DNA of 64,000 nt, from contig CANTFL010001403.1 of NCBI GenBank assembly GCA_947650285.1, forward strand, positions 186,001 to 250,000, written 5' to 3'. The position numbers and the translations under genes are program-made. The DNA comes from Hyaloperonospora brassicae (taxonomy: Eukaryota > Oomycota > Peronosporomycetes > Peronosporales > Peronosporaceae). The notes under the pieces were generated by a model. The model worked only from the letters and a program-made list of their open reading frames with translations. It did no database searches and was not told the DNA's origin. Positions 1 through 9,961 of this stretch are shown piece after piece. Numbering within the stretch: the first letter of the stretch is position 1; each line of letters opens with the position of its first letter.

Positions 1-785
1 AGTATCTCCGGTCGCGTCTACGCCGGTGCTGCCGCCGTGGGCGACTCGGTGAGTCACTTGTCAATGCAGCTGTAGTGTTTGCGTGGTGCACTCATCACAC
101 GTTTCTACTACTGCAACAGTTCCTCTTGATGCCAATTGGACTCCATCTGGCAGTAAAAGGTCACTTACTGAGCAATCATCAGGCGACTTTCGTCGCTGCA
201 TGTACTCGTTCCTTACCGTTTGCATGACCGGATGCAGGCATTGAACAAGACGGCAAATCGTGTACACTTGCTCGTGCCGGAGACACGATCGAGATGGGGG
301 TCACTGGAATCGATCAGACAGCTTTGACGTATGATATGGACATGTTGTGCTTTGACATGCCATTGTTCTCGCTCCTAACTGAGTGTCCTTGTGTGCACTG
401 GAATATGCATGCGCACAGTACTGGCAGCATCCTGTGCTCGATAGCATCGCCGGTGCGGCTCGCGAAGAAATTCGAGGCCAAGATCATGACGATGCCAACG
501 ATGGAGGTGCCGCTGGTAAAAGGGACATACGTGACGATCCACATGCACAACATTGACGAGCCTGTGAATGTCACACGGCTAGTGAGTGTCTTGAACAAGA
601 CTGGTGAGGTGGGAAGAAAGAAGCCGCGTTGCATCACCCGCGAGTGCTCGGCCGTGGTGCAAATCACGTGCCATCGCTCAGTTTGCCTCGAGACGTTTGC
701 CGACTATCGCCAGCTAGGGCGTTTCACGCTACGTGATCGTGGAAAGACGCTTGCTGCTGGCATCGTCACTGAGATTATCGCCTAA
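1..785 (+). CDS. HBS1: HBS1-like translational GTPase, C-terminal part (5' end outside window)
   Basis: This is the C-terminal beta-barrel region of an HBS1-type (eRF3/EF1A family) GTPase, which with Dom34/Pelota rescues stalled ribosomes in the cytoplasm. Four in-phase exons can be read: 1-48, 120-159, 238-328 and 419-785, each bounded by GT-AG. Exon 1 ends in a GDS turn typical of barrel domain 2. The last exon holds domain 3, with the motifs KKPRCITRECSAVV, LGRFTLRDRGKTLAAG and a terminal VTEIIA, which fit HBS1 better than EF1A or eRF3. The G domain lies upstream of the window. The gene converges on the glutaredoxin gene, whose stop is about 150 bases downstream. eRF3 is the main alternative. 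The exon phases all agree, so the structure is fairly secure. Confidence 0.85.
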
Positions 786-936
786 GTACCAATGAACGAT
801 ATGCTCGGTAAAGTTTCGTGCACAATACAGGTTTGACCGATACTGGAGATGGAAGAAGGACATGCATCATGCACTATTCATTGTTCGTTACGTTCTCGCA
901 CCGTCGACTCGACGTGCTTGCCCAGATGGACAGACC

Positions 937-2292
937 CTACTCCTTGAGCTCTGCGAGTTCCCCGTCCTCCTGCATCTGCTGCACAATGTCAAGCCCGCCA
1001 ATGAGCTCGCCCTTCACGTACAGCTGCGGGAACGTCGGCCAGTTCGAGTACTTCTTTAGCCCCTGGCGCACACTGTCGTCCGTGAGGATGTCAAACGAGT
1101 CGTACTTGAAGCCTTCGCTGTCCAGAATGTCCACAAGCTTGCGGCTGAATCCGCACTGCGGTTGCTGGGGCGTGCCCTTGATGAAGATCATGACACGCGC
1201 ACGGTTGATGAGCTGTTCGAACTTGTTCTCCTTCTTCGCCTTCTTCTCCACGCCCAGCTGCTCGCTCAAGTCGCCGTCTTCGGCCATCTCGTTCAAAATG
1301 TCCAGCCCGCCAACAAGTTTGCCCTTGACATACAGCTGCGGATACGTTGGCCAGTTGGCAAACTGCTTGAGCCCCTGCCGCACTTCTGCGTCGCTCAAAA
1401 TGTCGAAATAGCTGAACGCAATCCCGTGATCGCGCAGTAGCTGGACCGTCTTCTTGCTGAAGCCACACTTGGGCTCGGACGGCGTGCCCTTCATAAACAG
1501 CAACACCGGGGCCGAGTTCACCAGTGCACGCAGACTCTCCTGGAACGCCGCATCGGTTGGCTCGACTTGTTTCGTCAGACCAAAGTGGTCCGCAATCGAC
1601 CCTGTCGCCTTGATCTCCTTGAGACGATCCAGTCCACCAACGAACGCGCCATGTACATAGAGCTGCGGGAACGTCGACGACGTCGACACGAGCTTCAGTC
1701 CTTCCTGCACGTCGTGGTCCTGATCCACGTCGAACGCACTGAACGCGATCGTCTCTTCGTTCAGCAACGCGACCACGTCGCGACTCGCGTCACACTTGGG
1801 GTCACTCGGTGTGCCCTTGAGAAACAGCATCACGGGCGCTGCACGCAACAGCTTTGCCAGTCGAACCTGTCGAGCGTCGTCGAGTGGCTGTTTGTTCGCC
1901 GGCGTTTCATTGGCTGCTGACGTTGAAGTGGACGTCGTGTGGACCACCCGTTTGCTCAGCACGTCCACCCGCTTCGCGAGCGCTGCGACGTTCGTTCCCT
2001 CGAGTTTCTCGAGCACAATTGGGCCCTGTGCAATGACAAAAGTGGGTACGACGGCGACCTGAAAGCGGTCCGAGAGCTCCGTGAGCTCTTCGGCCGCGAC
2101 TTTGAGGAACCGAACGCGCGGGTACAGCGTCGCGAGCTGGCGCACGACCACGTCGAGCTGCCCGTTGGGACGACAGGCGTCGTGGAACTCGGCGTAGAAG
2201 TACGTGACCGAGAGCGTCGAGTCGCGCGCCGTCGCGTCGTCAAAGTGCGCGACGCTCGAGACGCTTCCGACGCTGCCCGTGACGGCGGCCAT
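937..2292 (-). CDS. PICOT-type monothiol glutaredoxin: thioredoxin-like domain plus three Grx domains
   Basis: A single-exon 451-residue protein of the Grx3/PICOT class, which handles Fe-S clusters and iron signalling in the cytosol and nucleus. Residues 1-110 form a thioredoxin-like domain whose active site is degenerate (one cysteine, near residue 40, in HDACRP). Three glutaredoxin domains follow, each starting from a KGTP motif. Their active-site motifs are CDAS (167-170), CGFS (276-279) and CGFS (380-383). The WP-x-FPQLYV-x-G and GGLD glutathione-binding motifs are present in domains 2 and 3 and weaker in domain 1. Two or three Grx repeats are normal in this family, but the CDAS motif in the first is unusual because CGFS cysteine-glycine is normally conserved. 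The start is the first in-frame ATG, right before the thioredoxin fold. The upstream neighbour is transcribed in the same direction. Confidence 0.92.
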   Translation of the reverse strand: MAAVTGSVGSVSSVAHFDDATARDSTLSVTYFYAEFHDACRPNGQLDVVVRQLATLYPRVRFLKVAAEELTELSDRFQVAVVPTFVIAQGPIVLEKLEGTNVAALAKRVDVLSKRVVHTTSTSTSAANETPANKQPLDDARQVRLAKLLRAAPVMLFLKGTPSDPKCDASRDVVALLNEETIAFSAFDVDQDHDVQEGLKLVSTSSTFPQLYVHGAFVGGLDRLKEIKATGSIADHFGLTKQVEPTDAAFQESLRALVNSAPVLLFMKGTPSEPKCGFSKKTVQLLRDHGIAFSYFDILSDAEVRQGLKQFANWPTYPQLYVKGKLVGGLDILNEMAEDGDLSEQLGVEKKAKKENKFEQLINRARVMIFIKGTPQQPQCGFSRKLVDILDSEGFKYDSFDILTDDSVRQGLKKYSNWPTFPQLYVKGELIGGLDIVQQMQEDGELAELKE

Positions 2293-2564
2293 GTTGTATG
2301 TACTCTTTCTTTTTATGCGTTGACTGGTCGCGCGGGATAGCGGACGAGGTAGTGGACGGAGGTGGTGATGAACGGGTTGTGATTGGTCGAGAACAGCGAC
2401 GCCAACGGCCGCGTATCAAAAGGAACGTGGTATCAAGTTGCAGAGTATAAATACTTTTATTATCCAATACGTGCGGGGCGTCAGACGCGACGCACTTACC
2501 CACGCACGCCCAGCCCACGAAACGGCGTTTCTATCGTACGCTCTGCGATTTCTAACCATACGGT

Positions 2565-2640
2565 GCGTCACACCACTGCGTCACACCACTGCGTCACACC
2601 ACTGCGTCACACCACTGCGTCACACCACTGCGTCACACCA
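2565..2640. repeat. 13-bp tandem repeat (GCGTCACACCACT)
   Basis: Five complete head-to-tail copies of GCGTCACACCACT and one partial copy. They appear identical. The array lies between the start of the glutaredoxin gene and the 3' end of the next minus-strand gene, so it could sit in the glutaredoxin promoter or the neighbour's 3' UTR. Confidence 0.95.
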
Positions 2641-2728
2641 CAACCAGTCGCTCCCTTCACGTGTCGGTTGGGCATGTAAATGTGACCCGTTCTTCTTCTC
2701 CTCCGTCTTCTTCTCTCCATCACACCAG

Positions 2729-3832
2729 CTACAGCTCATGACGCTCAAGCACCACGAACGAGTCTTCCAGCGTCGCAGTAGAACTCCTTCTGCCACTACT
2801 AAGTCCTTCAGTGCCACGCGCTGCTCGCGCGGGTGGCGGTCGTTCCAACACCATTGACGCACTCATTTCGTCGGCTTGTTCAGCCCATCGCGACGAGATA
2901 AAGTACGTCGAGCTCGCCATCCCAGCGGCTTCCGGCAAGCCAGCACCCGTCTGCAGCTCCAGCATCACATAGTCACTCGGGATCGTCTGGGCCGTGTTGG
3001 CAACCGAGTCCACAACAACTGTTGCCAAGGGCACATCGCTTGCATCGGCCAGTTGCTTGTCCACACACGTAGCCGACTCTGACTGTACCTGCGGCACCAG
3101 TCTTCCACTCGACTCCTCAGTAGCTTCAATCGCTGTTCCGTGACTCTCCACCTGCTCTCCTCCCTCGTGCACGCGCTTGGTATAATCCCTCTCTTCAATA
3201 CCACACCATCCCCCCACATGCTCTCTACTCGTCGTCGCTGTCTTGTCCACTGCCGCACCCTCTCGCGCTGCTCCTGCAGCTGTCTTCCACCGCCCACAGT
3301 CACCTTTGTGGTACTTGACCATCGACCGGCGCAACGGCTCGTCGCTGCTCTCGCTCATCACGCGAGCGGTCGGGACTTGTACAGCGATCGGCGTCTCGCG
3401 TCCGTCCACTGCCAGTGTCGGGAACACGAGCGCCAGCGGCGCCACTGGCTCGGGCGACACATTGGCGTTCGCTTCAGGCCGCACGTGGATGCGCTGCTGG
3501 CCGCGCACGTGTCCGACGTCGATCACGTGCAGCACAAGCGCCTTCTCCGGTGAGGCAAACGTCACTTGCAGCGCGCGTTGGAGCACTGCGTTCGAGCTCA
3601 CGGACGCGTACCGCCGCTCGGTCTTGTCGTCTGCGTCGCTCGGCAGTTGCAGTACCAGCGCCACGTGCATCGCGTCGCCCACGCGGTCCCGCGCTAAGCG
3701 CCGGAGGAACGTCAGACCGGCGGCAAAGAGGTACCAGGCGTCGACAGGTACGGGCTCGGCGTGCGCCCGTTCGGGAAACGTGACAAAACACGACGAGCGC
3801 ACGACATCGGAAGTGATGGGTCCGCCCCCCAT
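2729..3832 (-). CDS. Unrecognised 367-residue protein with possible C-terminal LIR motifs
   Basis: An uninterrupted 367-codon ORF that I do not assign to a family. The N-terminal ~150 residues look folded: alternating hydrophobic strands such as MHVALVLQLP, VLQRALQVTF and ALVLHVIDVGHVR. From about residue 160 it becomes charged and low-complexity, as expected for a disordered tail. The tail contains two aromatic-x-x-hydrophobic motifs in acidic/serine context, SDYVML and, at the extreme C-terminus, EDSFVVLERHEL, which resemble Atg8-interacting (LIR) motifs. No signal peptide or membrane segment is seen. It is transcribed in the same direction as the glutaredoxin gene, about 440 bases upstream of it. 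The high GC of both strands leaves open ORFs in other frames here, but this is the longest and has the least biased composition. Confidence 0.6.
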   Translation of the reverse strand: MGGGPITSDVVRSSCFVTFPERAHAEPVPVDAWYLFAAGLTFLRRLARDRVGDAMHVALVLQLPSDADDKTERRYASVSSNAVLQRALQVTFASPEKALVLHVIDVGHVRGQQRIHVRPEANANVSPEPVAPLALVFPTLAVDGRETPIAVQVPTARVMSESSDEPLRRSMVKYHKGDCGRWKTAAGAAREGAAVDKTATTSREHVGGWCGIEERDYTKRVHEGGEQVESHGTAIEATEESSGRLVPQVQSESATCVDKQLADASDVPLATVVVDSVANTAQTIPSDYVMLELQTGAGLPEAAGMASSTYFISSRWAEQADEMSASMVLERPPPARAARGTEGLSSGRRSSTATLEDSFVVLERHEL

Positions 3833-4625
3833 TCGCGTGGGCAGGAAGAGGTGCGATCGAAACGCGCGTGTCGCTCGCCTCTCCTTTCGTTCGTCTGTCT
3901 CGATGTGTGTCGTCTCGAGAGGTATTCGAAAGTGAGCAAACGACTTTCGATGGGCGTGTGGGGGGAGTTCAGATAGGGGGAGCGGACGGGGACGCGGGTG
4001 TCGCAGGTGCTTATGTGTTCTCGAAGGGTCCTCGGGATTGATGATTACGCTCGTGCGCAGTTGTGGCGGACGTGGTGGGGAGAACTGAGGTGTGGGAGAG
4101 CCATAAGGTTTGGCGGGTGGTAGAAATGCCTGTGGGGAATAGGGCCGTGCGATTGAAACGTCGGGGCGACGCGACTGCCACGAGGCAGGGCGATACCACG
4201 TTTAGACTTGCAAACCACGGCCAGACATTTGTATGCTGCTACAGTATCTGCGCAACGTTGCGTCGAAGCACTTGCGAGTGTAGGACACTAGTGAAAAGTG
4301 ACAATTGTTTATTACAGTGCGTACGTCGGGGGAGGGGGATACACGCGGGGGTACACAAGTCGCGCTCTCTCTCTCTCGACACATTCGTCACAAACAGTAT
4401 AAGAGCAAAAACTGCACCACAGCGTAACCTGACCACATCCGTGCTCGTGGTGAGACCGCACTGGACGCGGTCTACTGAACCGTGAACCGCGACGGGGTAG
4501 GGCTCCGAACCTCTTGCCGAGAGTATGCTTGACTGGATCCTCGTATGCCAACACCTTCCTACCCAGTCATTTGTCGTCGGCGCTCAGCCTCGCACTCGTC
4601 GTTCATCCTCGGAAACCCTCTCAAC
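3833..4625. other. Intergenic region, divergent promoter
   Basis: Lies between the starts of the minus-strand 367-residue gene and the plus-strand RPS5 gene, so it should hold both promoters. Only short ORFs with biased composition are seen. A CT-rich run occurs near 4365-4380. Confidence 0.6.
4561..4576 (+). promoter_or_regulatory. Possible oomycete initiator element upstream of RPS5
   Basis: The sequence CCCAGTCATTTGTCG about 60 bases before the RPS5 ATG resembles the oomycete initiator core (TCATTYY followed by a pyrimidine/CA context), at the short 5' UTR spacing usual in oomycetes. This is a motif match by eye only. Confidence 0.3.
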
Positions 4626-5672
4626 ATGGCGGAAGCTGCAACGGAAGTCAAGCTCTTTAACAAGTGGTAGGTACACACACAGCCAGCCAATGAACCAGAC
4701 AGCCCGTCATCAGTCAGTCAGTCAGTCAGTCAGTCAGTCAGTCAGTCAGTCAGTCAGTCAGTTGATTGATTGATACGGTAGAGAAGAAGGAGAAGAGGGG
4801 GAAGCAAAGAGAGCACCACATCAACGACAGACAGAGCGAGTGATCGATCGATCGTTTTTGGTCTCCCTTTTCTACCACAGAAAGCCGTATCCGGTTGATC
4901 CCTTTCATATTGAGTGGTACATACGACGCTCCTGTTTCTATCAGTGTCCAGAGAGAGAGTGTGTGTGTGTGGCACAAGTGCCTCGATCGTGATGGGTTCT
5001 TCTCCCTCCTGTAGCTCTGCATAAAGCGCTAGTGATCTTCATGTACAGTATCTATCGACACACTGTTGCTAACTCTCTTCACGCGCTCTCTTGTGTCGCG
5101 TTCGTTGCCTCTGATTTTGCAGGTCGTACGATGACATTAGCGTCGCGGGCGACATCTCGCTGGAAGATTACATTGCCGTGAAGGGCAAAGCCGCGACGTT
5201 CTTGCCGCACACGGCCCAGCGGTACCAGAAGAAGCGGTTCCGCAAGGCGCAGTGTCCCATCACTGAGCGCCTCGTGAACGCGTTGATGCGCAAAGGCCGC
5301 AACTCGGGCAAGAAGCTTAAGGCCACGCGCATTGTCAAGCACACGCTCGAGATCATTCACTTGTTGACGGACCGCAACCCGCTGCAAGTCGTGGTGGAAG
5401 CGGTGATCAAGTCGGGTCCTCGTGAAGACTCGACGCGTGTCGGCTCGGCCGGCGTCGTGCGTCGTCAAGGCGTCGACGTGTCGCCGTTCCGCCGCGTGAA
5501 CCAGGCGCTGTACTTGATTGCGACGGGGGCGCGTGAAGCGTCGTTCCGTAACGTCAAGACGATTGCTGAGTGCCTGGCGGACGAGCTGATTAATGCGTCC
5601 AAGGGTTCGTCCAACAGCTACGCGATCAAGAAGAAGGACGAGATTGAGCGTGTGGCCAAGGCCAACAGATAA
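4626..5672 (+). CDS. RPS5: 40S ribosomal protein S5 (uS7)
   Basis: Two exons: 4626-4666 and 5123-5672, joined within a tryptophan codon (TG|G), giving a 196-residue protein. It is a core protein of the small-subunit head near the mRNA exit channel. Family hallmarks include [20 protein letters not shown], the [18 protein letters not shown] region and the C-terminal [34 protein letters not shown] block. The first exon is short and gives the acidic N-terminal extension normal for eukaryotic S5. The donor is GTAGGT and the acceptor TTTTGCAG. The first in-frame ATG of the second exon would truncate the protein, so the upstream exon is needed. The 456-base intron is long compared with others in this window and contains a microsatellite. 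Confidence 0.97.
4711..4762. repeat. (CAGT)13 microsatellite in the RPS5 intron
   Basis: Thirteen uninterrupted CAGT units, followed by a short TTGA run, inside the single intron of RPS5. Confidence 0.97.
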
Positions 5673-5673
5673 G

Positions 5674-6519
5674 TCAAGAGCGGGCGTGGACGTTGGGCGA
5701 AGGGTGTCCAGAGCCTTGTGCTTTTGACACAGCAGGCAGGACGAGATGGAGCGATTGCAGTGGTGGACAGCGCGTGTTCAGGGCTGGCGAGAAGACAACG
5801 TCAAGTGGCAGGAGATCAGGCTGGCTGGTATCTGCTGCTAGAATTTGGCTTCTCTGGTTGGTCTGGCTGCTGGAAGGGTGCTGATCGCGTGGCTGCGTGG
5901 CTCGTTTCGTATGTTGTGGTCTCCACTTCTGCCGCCTTTGACAACGAGGAGACATGACGCATGGATGAGGAGTGACGGCTGACGGCCTTGTTTTGGGCTT
6001 GACTGCTTTACTGCCTGGAATAAAATGTGATACACCGAGTTGATGAGAGCACGAAGTCCGCGTGTTTGGTTGTTGGTTGTGGTGGTTGTTTGTTTGACTA
6101 CGTTGGTAGTGAAGGGCTGTATGCTGTCGATGCTGTGGGGGGGAAGAGTAGTGCAGTTCTGACGCTGTTGTTGCCAGGATCCACCGAGTGTCTACCACAT
6201 CCTCCTTGGAAACCAAACAACTTTGTCCATCGATGCGCTCCACTCCATCTTCTCGACACCCGCTCGATCGATGGGTTTCGTCCTGAATGCAGCAAGCTGC
6301 TTTCCGACTGCAGCTATTGCAGTCTTCTCGGGTGCTGCCGAGTGAATGGATCTCCGTGTTGCAGCCGAGTCGATTGACATAGAGCAAAGTAGTGTCTTGC
6401 TGCGTTTGCGAGTGTTCCCGACTTTGTTCGTGGTGGGCATCGGGTCCAAGTGTACGACGTCGATCGTAGCGACTGTCGGGCGTTTCGTGGCAGGCAAAGC
6501 AATTCATCGCTTCTTTCAC
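5674..6519 (-). CDS. Doubtful ORF, convergent with RPS5
   Basis: A 281-codon open frame rich in Gln, Ser, His and Thr that ends directly next to the RPS5 stop. No domain is recognisable. Another frame of the same strand (6192-6497) has a more ordinary amino-acid composition, so either a spliced gene uses parts of both frames or neither is coding. Treat it as unproven. Confidence 0.2.
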   Translation of the reverse strand: MKEAMNCFACHETPDSRYDRRRTLGPDAHHEQSREHSQTQQDTTLLYVNRLGCNTEIHSLGSTREDCNSCSRKAACCIQDETHRSSGCREDGVERIDGQSCLVSKEDVVDTRWILATTASELHYSSPPQHRQHTALHYQRSQTNNHHNQQPNTRTSCSHQLGVSHFIPGSKAVKPKTRPSAVTPHPCVMSPRCQRRQKWRPQHTKRATQPRDQHPSSSQTNQRSQILAADTSQPDLLPLDVVFSPALNTRCPPLQSLHLVLPAVSKAQGSGHPSPNVHARS

Positions 6520-9500
6520 GTCGACAACGGGGAAGGGCGTCTAAAGTCAGCAGTAACGATCACGTGGGTCGTTCTCGACTTCTCTGTCGCAGTAACCGCG
6601 TAAGCTAACAACGCAAATGTCCGTCAGCGAATTCGCTGCAGGTGCTGATCGCAGCGGTAAGAAAGTTCTCGGGACAAGCGGTAGCTTCGAGACAATCTGC
6701 CAAGCGTTTCGACTTGCTCTGCGAGCTGCTGCTGGTGACCGAAAAGGTTATTGTCAGTGAGACATCAACGACTTGTTTTCCTGCCAGGGTCGTCGTACAC
6801 TGATGCCAGATATCCCCATCCAGCTGCCTGGTCCAGAGCGAAAAATGAAGCGGCTGTGCCTCGCACTACCACTACGAAGCGCCTCATCCATTGTCCGACC
6901 TCGTCCGTCCATATCTTCGTACCACATTCGTGACTTCATGCAAAGCTATTGCTGAGAGTTTTCGCGGATGTACTTTTTCGTCCGACAGCCCGCGACATGC
7001 GCGCAGGCTCATCAAACAAAGACACGATGAAGCCGTCTTCATGAGCTTTTCCAGTGCGTGCTCGAGCTCAGTGCACGACTACCTCGTCAGTCTCCGCCGA
7101 GTTGTCAGGTTGTTGCAAGGTATCAAACGTCCCTGCTGCGGTCACGCCATTTTTTCATGCAGTCGGTTTGCGCAGGTCCATTCAGCGCGTCGAACTATCG
7201 CTGCGATTCTTTGCGCTTCGACGCTGCTCCGCTTTGGACGCACGCAACGGGTGGCGCCCATCTCTCTTTTTGCTGCGCTATTCCTACGCACTTTGTCCAG
7301 CATCTGATCGGTTCGGCTTGTGTCACATGCACGCCAGCCACCACTTTCAACTTGTGCGGATGCGACTGCTGCGAAACTGTATGGTCTTTTGCCGCTCTTG
7401 CGTGGACAAAGACAGTAGCGATCCACGTAAACGGACGTTGATCTGCATGGAAAGATCTCGTGCGAACTCGAGGGGTAGTGCAACTTCCCAGCTAGTGTAC
7501 GGTAGTGCAGAAGACGTGGGTGTTGACACCACGTTCAGACACTGGTGAATGTCGTGTCCCTAGTATGATAACCTACACGCGAGTCAATCAGTACTTGTCG
7601 CAGTGACGCTGCAGCTCAGTCTGATGCGTCGATTGTTGTTACGACGTTGTCAGCGCTGTCGAGCAACAATGGCACAAGAGACTACTTCAAGCAGATGGAC
7701 AATGAATCTCGAAGCATTGCTCACGTTGAACGCATTAATCCGATACGACATCAACGGACGCGACGACGTTTGACAACAGAGGCTCATATCGTTGAGGTGC
7801 TACTGTCCGGTTGTCGCGTGAGATTATACGATGACATGTGTGCGGTAGATGTCGTGTCGTCTATCCTCTCTTGACTGCTGCTGCTGCTGCTGCAATGCCA
7901 TCGTTCTTCTCGAAGGTGCTGTGATGCAGCCCGCCAGCGACGGAGGGGAGCGGTGCTGGACAGAAGGTCGACGTGGTTCAGAGAGAGCCGTCGCGCTAGA
8001 AGCGACGAGCAGATCAGTGCAGAGCCGAGCGGGAAGGCAGCTCTGCGACGCGCGGTCAAGTTGAAAGGCTCATGGCTGTCCTTTTGCTCACGGTGACCCT
8101 GGCTGTATGTCTCGACCGCACACAAGGCTGCGTGCGTCTGTATGGAGTTGTCTGGACGTGCTACATCACGATTGACGTGCTCGAGGCCGAGATGCAGGTA
8201 TGGCATTGCACCATGCTTGCTCGAGCACTATTACATGTGTGTGTGACCTGTTGTTATTGTTGTTGTAGTTGAAGGTGGTGGTCTTGTAGCTGCTGGCAGG
8301 GTGCAGTCTCGGCTATGGCTGCGCCTCGTTCTGCATGGTCCGTAGGACTTCAACGTGCAAAGCAGGTCGTCGTCATGACGAGCCGACCACAGATTGTGAA
8401 CGTAGCGATCGTGATGCGATCTTCTCAGACGTGGCTGCCTCGCACGGTCGACTTGGATGCGCGAAGGAAACTAGAAAACGCGACTGTCGCCTGCGAAAGC
8501 ACTCGTCGTCAAGTGTTGTTGCCATCGACCAAAGACGCAGTGCGTAGGCCACGGGCAGCCAATGTTGGCGTACGGTGGTCAAGATACAAGAAGCAAAGTG
8601 GTCTGTACTAGTGGCGGCCTCAACAGTTGAGCAGCAAAAAAGCTGAACTAGATTCGAGAGTAGATGGTGAGCTAGCTAGTTGCAGTAGCGATTGCGAGGT
8701 CCAGCCCTGTCCACCAGTAGCCCGTCCTGGCTGCGTGAGCTAATTACTCGCGGGCATTGCGAGAGACGGAGTGGCGTGTGAACCGGAGGTGTCTGGAGTG
8801 TTGGGAAAGCGACGACGACAAGCAAACGCTGGCAGAGTGTGAGATCGCGTTGCCGCGTGGTAATTTGCTGGATACTGTGGCTGGAGCCAGCGTAACCGAT
8901 CGTTGCATTTTGCTCGTGTCTTCCCCATCACCAGTCAAAGACACGACGGCGTGGAAAGCCAAGTGGAACGGCCATACCGCCCACCCATGAGAAATTGCTG
9001 CTGCTTCCTCGCTGTGCATCGAGCATAGACGTGGAAGTTGCTGCCTGATCCGAAGAAGTGGGTGACGTTGTTCGGCATGTCAGGTCTCGGAAAAAGCCGC
9101 ATGTCCGGAGATTCCCCCACCCACCGGCTGCACGATTCGATCTGTTTGAGGCCCAAGCACGTTCTCCTCTCGCTCTCCACTGCAACGTGCGTGTGTTCAT
9201 TCTGGTGCACAACTCAGACGATTTGGCGTGCGTGCCCGACGGGTTGCACTGCACTTCAACACGAGAATGGACTGCATCTGTGTCATCCACGCACGGCCAC
9301 AGCAACAACCACACGAGTTTGTGTGCATGTGTGTGTCGCTCTCTCTCTCTCTCTCTCCGGCGTAACAGCAATAGCACACGAAAAATTGCAGCGCTGACCC
9401 GTGCCGAGCACATCTCAGCCCTCACTGGTGCTTTGTTCAGGCGCCGCGCGTACCTTCGCGGCCTTTTGCTCGCGTTTCGAGCCAGATGGTCGTGCAGTCG

Positions 9501-9961
9501 TCGCGGATCAATGGCCGCACCGACCCGGGACATGACAAGTGACGAGGCAGACGACGGGGCTTCAAACGGCCGCCCGTCTGGTGTCGCGTGGATCGGTCGC
9601 AGCAGCTCGAGCGGAAACAGATTCGCCCTTAGACCGGACCACGCCGTACCACTAGCGACGCCGCCTCGCCAGCATCTCCTGCGACTTATAGACTACTTCA
9701 ATTACGCGACTGACCGAAAAGAAGCGCTAAAAATACACTTGCGCGGCAGCCTCTTTCTCTCTCGGCGACTTGATGGCAATCGAGTGTCTCTCTCGCTCAG
9801 TCATTCTGCTTTTTACCCCGTACTACCGACTCGGCCGGCCATTGAGCGATCGTCCACCCACCCGCAATCACTTGACCGACTTATTTCCAGTCGCCAGTCA
9901 CTCCCGTTAACAACGAACACACCAACAAAGTCCATAGTGTACATTAGCAATAGGCACTTTC
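6520..9961. other. Long region without a supportable gene
   Basis: Many short overlapping ORFs occur on both strands, the longest about 200 codons (minus strand, 8928-9533), but none has recognisable domains or a consistent splice structure. A CTG run near 7877, a CT run near 9342-9357 and another near 9765-9795 are seen. The last 400 bases should hold the promoter of the nitrate transporter gene. A decayed gene in 6.6-8.6 kb is possible but I cannot reconstruct it. Confidence 0.5.
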
